Positions 34,501 to 47,400 of a stretch of DNA of 64,000 nucleotides are shown here, piece after piece; within the stretch, counting starts at the first letter, position 1; each line of letters begins with the position of its first letter. Source of the stretch: Macrostomum hystrix (taxonomy: Eukaryota; Platyhelminthes; Macrostomidae); assembly GCA_950097015.1 (NCBI GenBank), contig CATNEN010000038.1, positions 13,386,001 through 13,450,000 of the forward strand, read 5' to 3'. The position numbers and the translations under genes were made by a program. The notes under the pieces were generated by a model. That model searched no databases. It was not told the DNA's origin and saw only the letters and a program-made list of their open reading frames with translations.

Positions 34501-36643
34501 ATGCAATCATTAAAATTGGCACTGGAGGCCTCACTGTGCACAAGCTGAAAACAAGAATGCATTAGAAAAGCCTATTTAAAACAGTTTTTCGAATATTTAA
34601 TCCCCTTGGCAATGAAATTAAGCTTAATAAAAATACGTGTACCGATTCCGGCCCATTTGTGATCTTTTGGCGAAGGAATTGTGAAAATCGGTTAAGCCGT
34701 TCGGGAGCTAGTCGATTGCAAACATACAAGCAAGCAAGCAAGATTTTCATTTTTAGTATATTAGACTAGCTGCCTTCGCTACCCTCTGGGTAGCCTCACT
34801 GGAGTTCTTATCAGTTCGTTATCAAAACTGGCTCTGATGCAATCATTAAAATTGGCACTGGAGCCTCACTGCGCACAAGCTGAAAACAAGAATGCATTAG
34901 AAAAGCCTATTTAAAACTGTTTTTCGAATATTTAATCCCCTTGGCAATGGAATTAAGCTTAATAAAAATACGTGTACCGATTCCGGCCCATTTGTGATCT
35001 TTTGGCGAAGGAATTTTGAAAATCGGTTGAGCCGTTCGGGAGCTAGTCGATTGCAAACATACAAGCAAGCAAGCAAGCAAGATTTTCATTTTTAGTATAT
35101 TAGACTAGCTGCCTTCGCTACCCTCTGGGTAGCCTCCCTGTGAGTTCTTATCAGTTCGTTATCAAAACTGGCTCTGATGCAATCATTAAAATTGGCACTG
35201 GAGCCTCACTGTGCACAAGCTGAAAACAAGAATGCATTAGAAAAGCCTATTTAAAACTGTTTTTCGAATATTTAATCCCCTTGGCAATGGAATTAAGCTT
35301 AATAAAAATACGTGTACCGATTCCGGCCTATTTGTGATATTTTGGCGAAGGAATTGTGAAAATCGGTTGAGCCGTTCGGGAGCTAGTCGATTGCAAACAT
35401 ACAAGCAAGCAAGCAAGATTTTCATTTTTAGTATATTACTAGCTGCCTTCGCTACCCTCTGGGTAGCCTCCCTGTGAGTTCTTATCAGTACGCGCGTGCG
35501 TTATCAAAACTGGCTCTGATGCAATCATTAAAATTGGCACTGGAGCCTCACTGTGCACAAGCTGAAAACAAGAATGCATTAGAAAAGCCTATTTAAAACA
35601 GTTTTTCGAATATTTAATCCCCTTGGCAATGGAATTAAGCTTAATAAAATTACGTGTACCGATTCCGGCCCATTTGCGATCTTTTAGTGAAAGAATTTTG
35701 AAAATCGGTTGAGCCGTTCGGGAGCTAGTCGATTGCAAACATACAAACATACAAACAAGATTTTCATTTTTAGTATATTAGACTAGCTGCCTTCGCTACC
35801 CTCTGGGTAGCCTCCCTGTGAGTTCTTATCAGTTCGTTATCAAAACTGGCTCTGATGCAATCATTAAAATTGGCACTGGAGGCCTCACTGTGCACAAGCT
35901 GAAAACAAGAATGCATTAGAAAAGCCTATTTAAAACTGTTTTTCGAATATTTAATCCCCTTGGCAATGGAATTAAGCTTAATAAAATTACGTGTACCGAT
36001 TCGGGCCCATTTGTGATCTTTTGGCGAAGGAATTGTGAAAATCGGTTAAGCCGTTCGGGAGCTAGTCGATTGCAAACATACAAGCAAGATTTTCATTTTT
36101 AGTATATAAGACTAGCTGCCCTTCGCTACCCTCTGGGTAGCCTACCTTGAGTTCTTATCAGTGCGTTATCAAAACTGGCTCTGATGCAATCATTAAAATT
36201 GGCACTGGAGCCTCACTGTGCACAAGCTGAAAACAAGAATGCATTAGAAAAGCCTATTTAAAACTGTTTTTCGAATATTTAATCCCCTTGGCAATGGAAT
36301 TAAGCTTAATAAAAATACGTGTACCGATTCCAGCCCAATTGCGATCTTTTGGCGAAGGAATTGTGAAAATCGGTTGAGCCGTTCGGGAGCTAGTCGATTG
36401 CAAGCAAGCAAGATTTTCATTTTTAGTATATTAGATTTTTATAACACAAGCTTAATAATGACACAAATAAAAATAGAGTTTGGAGTGCAAGCATATCTGG
36501 AAAACACGGGATTGAACCCTCTCAAGCTAGTCCCTATACTAAAATTCAAAACTATCTATATTGAACTAAATTTCGTTTTTTTCAGCACGGAACGCACATT
36601 GCTGCCGGGCGAGGAAGAGTCGGGTCCTGAGATCATTCTCTGA
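31585..36643 (+). CDS. Unrecognised large disordered protein with proline-rich SH3-ligand motif, two exons
   Basis: Exon 31585-34322 (2738 nt) ends with a phase-2 donor (CCAAAG, then GTATTT). A terminal exon at 36586-36643 follows a strong acceptor (TTTCGTTTTTTCAG), giving 931 aa ending PGEEESGPEIIL. Without splicing the frame would stop seven nt past the donor. I do not recognise the family. It is Ser/Gln-rich with basic blocks near the N-terminus (RRKIYKRTSSLEHK, PPVRRRILRKDRRATLEML), two related motifs (SAVEILVAKD and SAFEILMSKQ), a proline-arginine SH3-type ligand (PPLPPRRAKQ) and a helical, charged region near the C-terminus (VNIDELRRVLAVRRERAAAA). The last residues EIIL fit a class II PDZ ligand. 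This suggests a membrane-cytoskeleton adaptor (inference). A 3' splice-site-like CTTCAG lies 43 nt before the ATG. AATAAA at 37081 is a likely polyadenylation signal. Confidence 0.78.
34429..36434 (+). repeat. Six head-to-tail copies of a ~335-bp repeat in an intron
   Basis: Copies start at about 34429, 34765, 35104, 35438, 35782 and 36111 (lengths 324-344). Each begins ACTAGCTGCCTTCGCTACCC, with a short palindrome GCTACCCTCTGGGTAGC, and ends with AATCGGTTGAGCCGTTCGGG, a variable CAAG run (two to four units) and TTTTCATTTTTAGTATATTA. The ending resembles the 3' tail of many invertebrate transposons. Copies differ by few substitutions. Three short frames ending CLYVCNRLAPERLNR are translations of the repeat. 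Confidence 0.95.
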
Positions 36644-37754
36644 GCGTCATTACTGAGGACATTACGTACTGTAACTGAATCTATTGACGTTTTTAGATGT
36701 CTAAAAGTTCATAAAAGCGTGCTCATTATATACAGTCAGTTTGTTATCATTCTACTTACCCTGGTGTACTTAGCCAGTTTCGCTTCACTCGTGTCAGACT
36801 TTCAATATTACTTTACAATCATTTTGAGCACTAACGAACTTTGTTTTATGGCCCTTCTATACGCTTCTATAAACGGAGTACTATCAGTATATATATGTGC
36901 GAGAGGTCATTTCAATTTTGATCTTTGTTCCGATTTTGTCCGAAACGCAAGATGTAAATCATTTTGGAAAGGCAATTATTTTATTACCTATCGCAAATAG
37001 CAAATTTCAGTTTATTATTAGTGTTCTTGTTATAGAATTATACAAAGTGTATGTAAACTAGTTGATTTATTAATGTACAAAATAAAACTATGAAATGCAG
37101 CGCACTCTCCAAAATCTTGCTATAGCATTTTATTTTTTACGATCAACTTTATTAACCACACAAAAGGACATTTCGAAATTTTGGGTAGACTGAATTTAAG
37201 GAGAAAATTCGTGCTGGATCAAGCAATTAATCTTACCATGCCACTGTATCGAAGTATCTGCAGAATGCAGAATGCGATATTACCAGATAAATATAGATTT
37301 AACCACAAAAAATAAATGGTCTACTCAAGCAATTAGTCTATTCAAAATTTCAAACTACGAGTATTAGCATGTACCTATTTACAACTATTTATATTAACAG
37401 CCGATTTAGCAGTGTGAAAAATTAAATCTATGAAATATAATATAATACGAGTACTTGTGGAACAGCCCAATTGAAGAGTCTTTTGCCATTATTAGCACAT
37501 ATCAGTCATAAATTGATGTAATACCAAACGCTCGTACGAGCGTACATAAAAATATACGAGCTAGTATGCAGCTAAATGCATTAAAATCACGTATAAAAAC
37601 TTCATTCTAACTCAGCCCCTTGCAAATTAAATGGCTTTCGACCTGGCAATGACGGAGTTACAAATGTGCGACCCGTAAAGATCCTGTACACTCGTTATAT
37701 ACAACGACAACACAACGAAATACGCTGTCGAGATAGAAAAGGGCAGTGTCACAG
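36644..37754. other. AT-rich DNA, nothing recognised beyond a poly(A) signal
   Basis: Holds the presumed 3' untranslated region of the preceding gene (AATAAA at 37081). A 93-codon AT-rich frame at 36719 is hydrophobic only because of base composition. Confidence 0.5.
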
Positions 37755-38800
37755 GGCGCGCTTCAGAGCCTGGGCGCCAACAAAGGCCGCACCGCCGGCA
37801 GAGCCCGGGGCGCCAGCGTCAGCCAGCTGGTAATCGACGAAACGCCGAGTTCGGGCGTAACCACGCGGTAGCTAGGATGCATACAGCGTAAGTAGCACCT
37901 CCATCGCTGTGGGCAGTAGGACTCGGCGCTGATGATGTGGCCTGTAATGCAGCTTGAGTCGCCGATGGCGCGGCAGTTCACTTCGACGGGTCAGGCCGGC
38001 GCGTAAATATAAGAGTGCTGCGTTAGTGACTCACTCGTCAACGATCTTAAAGACGGTGTGCAGCAGACGTGTGCCACGTTTACTTGCTGTTTGAGCGAGT
38101 CCGTCAGCGTCCAGGTCTCTGCGTTGTACAGCAGGACGGTCTCGACCACTGCCTGGAACAGCGCCGCCCTCTGGCGATCAGGTATGACTTGGGACTGCAA
38201 GACCGCCCTGACAGAACGAAATTGGCAGACCAGGCAAGTGCGCACCGACCCCACAGATCTTCGCATACGTCAGATACCAGACCACCCAGGTAGACAAACT
38301 GCTGACAGCGCAGAAGCTCCGTTGCCTGCCCGTCAGCGCCTCGGCAGAAAATTGCGGCCTCGATCTAGCGCTGCGATGGACGTGATTCGGCGGACGAAAG
38401 AGCGGATCGCGTAGCTCGAGGTCGCAGACGAGAAGCCGATGATCGGACCACAGAGCCAGCGGCGCTGCCAGTTCCTGGAGCTGTCAGTACCAGTATAAGT
38501 TGAGTGCAGCATGAACTGGCTCTCCTGCGCTCCTCTTTGCTGCTCACGCACCAAGGATGTACTCATGGCCGGATCAGCGGTGCAGCAGATCCAGAGCACA
38601 GCGTCACAAAACTGCAGGGTGTATCCGACTGCTGCTTCAGTCAACAATGTGCCAATACCTTCTTTTCACTCTGCATGGTCGTCTAGATTGGCTGCAAAAA
38701 CGCCTGTTTCTTGGACCGCATGCACGGGACTGTCCAGCAGCTATTTAAAGTTGGAGATTACACCAGCAAGACGTCAAGGATCGGCGACTGATCATGAACC
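37755..38800 (-). mobile_element. Decayed non-LTR retrotransposon (reverse transcriptase C-terminal part)
   Basis: On the minus strand, fragments in shifting frames match the end of reverse transcriptases of the RTE/CR1 broad group: a QFVYLGGLVSD-like stretch, then FQAVVETVLLYNAETWTLTD (the LYGAETWTL motif that follows the catalytic palm) and an AGHIIRAESYCPQ-like stretch. Many stops and frameshifts separate them. No 5' part or target duplication was identified. Confidence 0.8.
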
Positions 38801-39861
38801 CTAGCAATTTGGTTCTTCAGTAAGTTCCTCTGCTAGTTGGCATGTTGGCTAGCTGGAAAGATAGCGCAATAAGCAATTAAGCGGCTGCAGAATACACGCG
38901 CACTTTATATTATATAGCTATACTGTGAATTATAGTGGTCCAATGGTTACCCGCGCACCAATATATATATTCCACATAGACGCAATTGAGGCGCTGATGC
39001 TGCACACAAGAGCGGATTTCTTTCCACTAAATTTCTCGATCCCTCTCTTAATAACCTTTTTTAAATAAATAAATATATATATAAATATATATTTTTGAAA
39101 ATAAATCAGTCATAATTGCCTGCTACGTGCATACATCTAGCACGAATACCAAATTCATTTTGGTAATTCATTCATTCAAAGAAATAAGCTCATTTCTTTT
39201 GCTTTTCTGTTCTCTTGTTCTCTCGCTTTGGTTGTTGATGATTGCAGCAAAAATGGTGAGTGTAAATTTATTTGACTTTATTTCGCTTTTTACATAGCAA
39301 TTTTTTGCATGTTTCCAGACTTTTTGCACCATTTGATGAGATTTCTATAAGCGTAATTATTGTCACGTATTGCAAATTTGCAATCGCTTTCTTACTGCAA
39401 GAATCATATCAACTCTTTAACAGTCGCTATTCATGTGATCACGATAACGTAACCCTACGAAATTTGTGATAAATGGTAAGTTTGCTTAAATGAAAGAACT
39501 TCTATGAAAAGCACATTTAAGTCGTGACGTCACAGTGCTGCTTGTTTGGGCTTAGATTTTTGTATGTTATGTATGTTCTTTTTATATACTTAGAAAATAC
39601 TTAAAAACCATGACGCACTTTAGGTCTTAGGAGAAAGAGAAATTCGCATTACCATATTTTTTAAATAGACCTACTAACATATTTCGTAACTGGGAGTAGT
39701 GTTACTCCATAAAAATTCATGATTTTGTTTCATTGATTCCTAAAGATGACAACCATGAAAGGAAAATATGAAAGCTTTAATTTATAGATAGATTTTACCC
39801 AATATGTTTTACTGCTGTATAGAGCTCCATGTGCTATTTATATGTGTATGATAGGCCTACA
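38801..39861. other. AT-rich DNA, no gene supported
   Basis: Includes short TA-rich runs near 38960 and 39070. At 39252 an ATG is immediately followed by GTGAGT after a pyrimidine-rich leader, which resembles a first exon ending right after the start codon, but I found no matching next exon. Confidence 0.45.
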
Positions 39862-40344
39862 GTAGTAACGGTCCCATGTCATTTTGGTGACAAGTCATTT
39901 CGGTGACAACTCAAGTCATTTTGCAGTGACACAATTGGTCAGATTGGTGACAACTATTTTTGCACCTAAATATGCTAAAACAGACTTCCATTTTAACTAG
40001 GCCCCCTATGCACACTTATAAAGTATTAATTAAATAATGCTATAAGTATTAATAAGAAGCTGCATCGCTCTGATTAAGTCTGGGTTTTACTTTAAATGAG
40101 TTAAATTATTAAATTATTTAATGAGTAGGCCTAGTTAATAGTTTCAATAGTTATTCGTTCCTGACCTAATTAAATGTGTATAAAAATCATTTTTCAAGTT
40201 TTGGATTGACAAGGCAAGTGCAGGCTTTAAGCAGCTGCTGGATCGTGGAAGGCTGTTTTCTCAGCATAGGCCTATTTAGGTGCAAAAATAGTTGTCACCG
40301 AACTGACCAATTCTGTCACTGAAATGACCTGGGACTGTAGTAAC
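39862..40344. mobile_element. 467-bp MITE with 8-bp target-site duplication
   Basis: GTAGTAAC is duplicated at 39862-39869 and 40337-40344. Inside, the ends are imperfect inverted repeats: GGTCCCATGTCATTT on the left, AAATGACCTGGGACT on the right. A second inverted pair lies further in (GTGACAACTATTTTTGCACC, and its complement near 40275). The left arm has an extra internal duplication of GTCATTT..GGTGACAA. An 8-bp duplication suggests a hAT-like or similar family. No coding sequence. Confidence 0.85.
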
Positions 40345-42225
40345 TAGTTTGAGTCATATTCTCCTATGTTATACATGCCAAATTAGGCCTAGTTGTAAAC
40401 ATTTTAGCTCACAAACTCATATCTTTATTTGTTTGTTTCTTAATTATGCTTATCACAACTTAGGCCCCTATAAATTGTTTAGTAATGAGAACTTTTTAAT
40501 AGGGTAATGTATCATCAACCAAACAAGAATATGTATTTTTTTAACTTCAAACCTAAGCTACAGATTTTCTATTTAAGATATCATGATAAATCAAAAGCTA
40601 AGTGATAGAAAACAGTTATATCTTTCTAAAAAGTATATGCTTTTGCTTTTTTGTCAAATAGAAAAAAGTTATTTGTGTTTTTCATCTAAAACCGAACAAT
40701 GATTTTCATGTATCTTCAAACCAAACAGAGAATTTGATGTTCGGTTTTATAATTTGAGTGAGTGGTTTAATCTTATTTTAAGGAGTGAACTATCATGAAA
40801 ATTATGTAATTTGAAAGCATTTTTCATGCTCTATAAATAACTACATTTATGGTCATTTAATTGGCAAGCAACCACATACAATTTTTGTCTAAAGTACATA
40901 CTGAAAAAATGTTATTAAAATTATGCTTTTGAGATAAAAAATTTAGTGAAACATCAATATCTTTCTTTCCTCTTAATGCTTCATTACATGTCATGCCTCA
41001 GCTTGTAGATTATTTCTTCGACTTTCAAATTTGTTGTTCTGTAAAACAGAATAGCTTGTTTCTGTCTCGCACAAGACCAAAGAAGGAGTCAAAATTCTTG
41101 TTTGGTTTTGAAGATACACTGTTCAGTTGATGATACATTACCCTACACCTTCAAGCCCATATTGTTGTTATTGTACCTAATTTTGAAGTGCCAATTGCTA
41201 CCTCTATGTAGTCAATTAAGTGCATTTTATTAAAAAATCAAAAGACCAAATAGTTTTAATAAAAAAATTTAATGTCTTATTAGGCCTAATGTACTTAGCT
41301 AACTTAAACTAAGTTTTAAAAGTTAGGCCTATTTATTTTTTTACTCAAAAAATTACTATCCAGGCCTACATATGCCACTAGGCCCTATGGATTGTTGAAT
41401 GTTGGGTACGTACCATAATGACAAAATATCAATATGTTAGTTACAGAACTTACAATTATTATTTTTTTTTCAGCAGTTTAGAACAAAAAATGATTAGGAA
41501 CATTGTCTAGATTATATAACTGTAATAATGCCAGAATTTTCTTACATGGATTTTTTTGGGGCAGACATGCATTGCCTATATCACTATATATTCCAAGGGT
41601 TAGTTTGTACTATTGCATGCATGGCATACATACATGCCTTTAAAAAGAGATCAAATGTGTTAACATATATATTATTATCAATATTATATAGTCATGAATC
41701 ATACAATAAAATAGTATATAACTGGTAAAAACTATAATAACATACTTCAATGCACAATATACATTAAGAGCAACATACTTGGCATGACTAAAATAAAATG
41801 TTCTGTCAGTTGTCTAAATATTTATAATATTTGTAAATTAGAGTATGAATACTTATAATAATTTGTGTTTTCTTGCTTTTAGTAAAGTATAATATGAAAA
41901 CAACTTTGTCTTTTTAAAACAAAACATAAAATACATATTTAATAAATTACAATTACCACTTTTGTTATGATGTACATGTTTTTGCATACCATGTTGGCAT
42001 GTACTCTGGCATCCAAATCTGATTTTCCCTATTTTCTTTCTGTGGTGCACCCATTTTGATCTGGGCTATGGGATTAGGTTAGAGCCTGATAGGCCTACTA
42101 ACAGAACACTTTGTTTTAGTCAAGCAAAGACAAAGTTTGAGTCATACATTTTGTCATACAAAGACAAAGGTATTGCAATTAGATTGGTATGCTATCCATA
42201 GTTAGGAAAAGATAGTAAAATTGTG
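40345..42225. other. AT-rich DNA with many AGGCCTA motifs
   Basis: No gene recognised. Palindromic TAGGCCTA-type octamers recur more often than base composition would suggest. Confidence 0.5.
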
Positions 42226-42227
42226 TT

Positions 42228-42585
42228 TCAGGGGTTGGTGGCAAAGCAGTTAATGTGATTTCCTCTTGCACCATGGTCCCTAAGTTCAATTCCATTGCAA
42301 GGCCACATTTCTTTGGGGCACAGCTGTAGAGGGAAGGCTTGGGGGATTGTTGTGTAATTGACACCATTGAGTGCCAACCTCCAAGGCACAGTGAAGTGTG
42401 CACTGCTTGACAATCAGAAAGTCAGGGCAGATGCAGATACCTGTGTGAGCATATGCCTGCTTACTCACACAGGAATCAGCAAAATGGACAGAATTGCCTC
42501 CTTGCTAGCTGTGGGTCTAGTGTCACTAAATGATTAACCATTGCCTACGGCCCTCCTGCAATTATTCTTATTATTAAAATGGGGT
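42228..42585 (+). mobile_element. Possible second SINE family, tRNA-related
   Basis: A head with GGTGGCAAAGCAGTTAATGT (A-box-like) and AGTTCAATTCC at 42283-42293 (B-box-like), followed by a body without coding character and an ATTATTCTTATTATTA tail. Spacing fits a tRNA-derived SINE, but there is no second copy in the window to confirm borders. Confidence 0.45.
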
Positions 42586-44442
42586 TGTAGGCCAAATTTG
42601 GTGTGTGAGCTCAGCATGATCAACTGGTTGTTTTGGCCATAATCATTTTCAGCCATAACCATTTTGGCCTCAAGCCAGTTAAGCCAATTTGTAAAATAAT
42701 AGAGGATGTTATGAGAGTTAATATTTTATTTTTCAATTTAGCAGTACTGAGACAGTGACACAGAATGAATTTATTATTTTCATATTTTGTAACAATGTTA
42801 TAACCAGCTGAGTTAGGGTGCTGAATTTTTATATTAATGCTTTTTGCTTCTCTGACTGGCAGTAAACATAATTTTTAAAGAGAGCAATAACTTATAACAT
42901 TTTTTATTTAGTGTGTTGTAGAGTATAAATTCTTATTAACAAACTTTCTTATGCACATATATTAAAAAAATAAAAAACTTACAATTAATATTTAAAATGA
43001 ATCATCCAAAAAAATTCTATAATGTTTGGCATGCAATTCCCCTGCTACAGCAATATTTTTTTCTGCATTCATTTAATCTTCAATATTTTTTGGGAATGCA
43101 CTCAGCATCATCTGGGCTATGGACTGTTATACTTTAACCTAAAAATGAAGGTTTTATACTGCTTTTGCTATTTAATTCTACAATTCACAGCTATTGGGTA
43201 TAAATAGCATATCTCAACATCAAATATAATTTCATACATTTTATTTTTAAACAACAGTGATAGTATACATGCCATGGTAATCACCAACCCCTTGAAAAAT
43301 ACTCTGATGCATACCATGCACTCTGGCCAAAGGCAAATGCATCACAAAATTTTCTGATGTGCATGACATGATCTTGACTATGGAACCCTAGGCCTACCAC
43401 CAAAGCCTTGGTAGCAATAATCTTGGTAAGTATGTTAAGTGTTGTAAAGCTCTTTATTGTAATTTTATAAATGTATTAGCATTGAAATTAGGATTGCTTG
43501 AAGCCAAAAAGACAACAATGCTACTTTGCTTTAGCCTCTTAGAAGTTTTAGCCACTGATGCAATGCCTAGTGCCTACAGAAGTAATCTGAATCATTTGCT
43601 ATTGTTTTTTTGTTTTGATATGATAGACAACATGACAAAAGGATCACAACCAAAGGAAGAAATAAAGTTCGAACTTTTTAAAAAATGATTACAGTTGTAT
43701 TTTTGTATTTTGCATGATATATTATAACAAATTATAAGTTTTGTATCTTAATAATTGTGCTTGTTATGCGATTAAAAAGATTTTGGGGAGTTTTTTAGGC
43801 TAGCAATTTCCCAGTGTCTTTTCATGCCAGTAAATTAATATAAATTCTGTAATCTGTAATGAAAAATATGGCTCCAAAAGTGCAGCTTCTGTCATTTGCT
43901 GTAACCCTAACTGTTATGAGAGCTGAACACTATTAACAACAGAGAATCAGATATTTATCAACTAATGTAGAGTCTAATAGTCTATACTATAGCATATAGA
44001 CACAATATAGACAATAAGATATTGTATAGCATAGTCATCAATAATAGTAATGACTATTTATTAGTTGCTTTATCCTTAATTCTTTTCTTAATATAATAGT
44101 AGAAATAGATAATAAATTATTAACAATTACATTGAATAACTAGGTTGTTGCAGACTTGGAGTTAAAACAGAAGTTCAAGCTGTTTAAGCTATTTAAAGAA
44201 TACAAATAATCTAATCCAATCTAATAAATTGAAATTACAGCCCATGCCACACCTATCCATGTAAAAATATATTTTTAGCTGCATCAGCTTAGGACACCTT
44301 TAGTCTGATGGAAATATAGTTTTTTACAGTTGTGTTCTACATTTAGAACACTAATTTTACATGTTATTCATTAAATGAAATGACTAGATAATCGACACTA
44401 ACTGAAATTCTATGTAATAGAATAAACTACTTATTTACAGCA
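42586..44442. other. AT-rich DNA upstream of VPS16
   Basis: No gene recognised. A 3' splice-site-like TTATTTACAG ends at 44440, two nt before the VPS16 start codon. Confidence 0.5.
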
Positions 44443-47400
44443 ATGGAACATCAGGACTATTGGAGTGATGTTAATGTGGTTGGAGATTGTTATATCAGGT
44501 AAGTCTTCTTTACTAACTGCATTAAAAGTGTTAAAATTAAACTATATTTTTATCCATTTTTAAACATCTAGGAAACATACTATAGGCCCTATTCCCATTG
44601 CAACCCCAAAAATAAATGTGAGAATAAAAGGCTCGGCTTTTAAGGTTCACCCAGCCCGCACCAGCAGTCAGCAGGTTTCTTGGGTCAAGAATCAGTGAAC
44701 CTGAAATCAGCAATTTAAATACTATCGTGTTCAGATAGGGCAAGCCAGAATTATTCTGTTGCAGTCGGCAGTGATGCAATTAAGCTGGTACTGTTGGTGG
44801 AGCCACCTGTTAATCCGATGCGTGATGAGCGATCTAGGAGGTTTGGGTAGCCTTAACAGACCGTGGCCACCACCGGACAGTATCATAAAGCGATGCACCG
44901 ATACAAAAGATGCAATACATCAGTATTGTGCATAATCATACATCCCTGCCTGGATGTTTTTTTCCTTCAGGAAGGACAATGTGTACACCATGAAGTTCAC
45001 TAGACACCTGCCAAATCTAAACTGCCACTTGACAGCCGTTGCTCAGTATGGCGGACCACTAGCTGTATTTCGACGCAACAATGTCAACGAGGAGTCACGA
45101 GTGGAAATTTTCAACTCAGTTGGGCTGCTTATTACTGAGTTTAAGGTTGTTCATCAAACTTTCTTACCATTTTCAATTGCAAAGTACAAATATGAAGCTA
45201 ATAGAGCTCTTATAACTGCCGTTGCCCCTCAGTGGACCAGTGGAAACCTCATGGCCATGTCCTGGACCAGCACAGAGTCTCTGCTGTGCGTCCAAACCGA
45301 CGGCTCTTTACTCAGCTATCAGCTTCTGGGCGGCTCACCGCAAATTCACAAATTCTACATCGATGCCAAAACTGGCGAACAGGTGGCTTCCGCCAGATTC
45401 TACGAATCTCAATTTGGCACTGGCGTTGCCATAGCAACTAGCAATGGGCGCTTCTTTTTTCTTAACGGCCTAGAAAAGTTCAGTCCGAAGCCTTTAGTTG
45501 TGCAAAGGAGTGAGTAACACAACTGTATTGCTATATTTCAAACTACGAGTACAGTCTCGTATATGATGCCTAAATATGTCTTGTTCAATTGTATTTAATA
45601 TCTGCAGTTTCGTCTTGTATGAGTTGTTTATAATTAAAAGTCTTAACATCTATAGGATATCCAACACTTTGTTTGAGTATCAGTAAAAATCTCTGATCAG
45701 TTGGTCTGTTTAAATATCTGCCTGCAGGTTTGTCAGCTATCTGCAGATTAAAAAAACACTTTTTCTGCTAAAATTTGACTAAAAATTCGCTGGAATCCGC
45801 GCCTGTGAAGAGCGTTTCGATAAGGGCGAACACGGTTCTGGGCTGGGTCCGCAGGTCCAGCCAGCGTATCAAGGCCTGGGGCAACAACGTGTGGAGGACC
45901 ATCTGGCAGAGGGGTGGTTTAATTTGTCAAGCGCCTTTTGAAGGTTGATGGCAACAAGCAGGCTGCATTGAAATGGCTTGGCCAAGTTTAAGCAATCACA
46001 AAGGAATTTGATGGGGACAAGAAGAGCAGTGCTGGTAGATCTACAATGGGGAGGGCCATGCTGCTTGTCGGGATGTAAGGATGTTTTCAAGCAGCTTTGA
46101 CTCCCGGGAATGGCTGGAGATAGGACGCCCCCAAGCGTGAAAAGGATACTTTCCAGCTTTCGGTAGCGATGCGATTTTTGCAGAGGTCTGCGCGGACGGG
46201 AAAACACTGTTGCTAAGGCAGAAGTTAAAAAGGCTGCACAGGAAAACGATGCCTTTGGGTCCAAGATGGAGCTGACGACTTGATCTGGGGCGAGTTGCGG
46301 CTCTGGTGTCGGATTTACCGGTCAGATTTGTTGCCGGTGTCTTTTTCGAGGAAGGTGGTGACTTTGCTCTCAAAGTCAAACCCAGTGGTAGGCTGCCGAT
46401 CGGATTTACCCTGCCGGTGACTTAATAGTGCGCCAGAGTTCAGTGCTGTTCTGGCGGATGTTATGGTTGAATTTTTTTTAAATCAGGTGTCCCGTTGGAT
46501 GCCCTTAATCAGTTCATCAATTTGGGTCTGAAGTAGAGGAATACGACGAAAAGATGAGTCAGAAGTTAAAAGATTCATTTAAGGTAGTGATGCAACATTA
46601 CTTGGCTGTGTATCTTAATAGTGTAGATTTTAGATTGCTGCTAGTATATTTGATAAGAATATATTTTTTTACAAACGCATGTTCTAATAATACTACTTGT
46701 AAGTACCGTATTATGCATTTTAAATAATTGACTTTTTCAAATTTCTCAGATTAAAAAAAATATTTTTTTCGTTTTTTGTTAAAGCAAGTATTCTTTAATA
46801 AAAAACAGTACCTAAAAGAAAAATGTTCACATTTTCCATGGGGTATAATTTCTGGATTTAGGGGACTCGTCTCATAAGAAGCCATGTCGATAGCTACGTT
46901 AATTAAACGGCTATTTTTAAATCACCTTTATTCTGTGGCCACCGTAAATCTGCTCACTTTGTTACCTTATGGATTCCATCTTTCTCTCAACTATGACCTG
47001 CTCTCAAATCTCAACTATGACCTGCTCTCAAATCTCAACTATGACCTGCTCTCAAATCTCAACTATGACCTGCTCTCAAATCTCAACTATGACCTGCTCT
47101 CAAATCTCAACTATGACCTGCTCTCAAATCTCAACTATGACCTGCCCTCAAATTTCAACTATGACCTGCCCTCAAATTTCAACTATGACCTGCTCTCAAA
47201 TCTCAACTATGACCTGCTCTCAAATCTCAACTATGACCTGCTCTCAAATCTCAACTATGACCTGCTCTCAAATCTCAACTATGACCTGCTCTTAACTATA
47301 ACCTGCTCCCAACCATGTCCTCTCTTGCTTCCAACCATACCCTGTCTTTCTCTCAACAATGCCGTGTCGATCACATGTACCCTTTCTTCTTGTTAACCGC

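Noticed and set aside
39240-39264. First exon ending at ATG/GTGAGT after a pyrimidine-rich leader, as in ribosomal protein genes
   Set aside because: No second exon with a conserved protein could be found before VPS16.
46884-47396. 170-aa frame with NYDLLSNL repeats
   Set aside because: Tandem repeat artefact; a second frame over the same bases is equally open.
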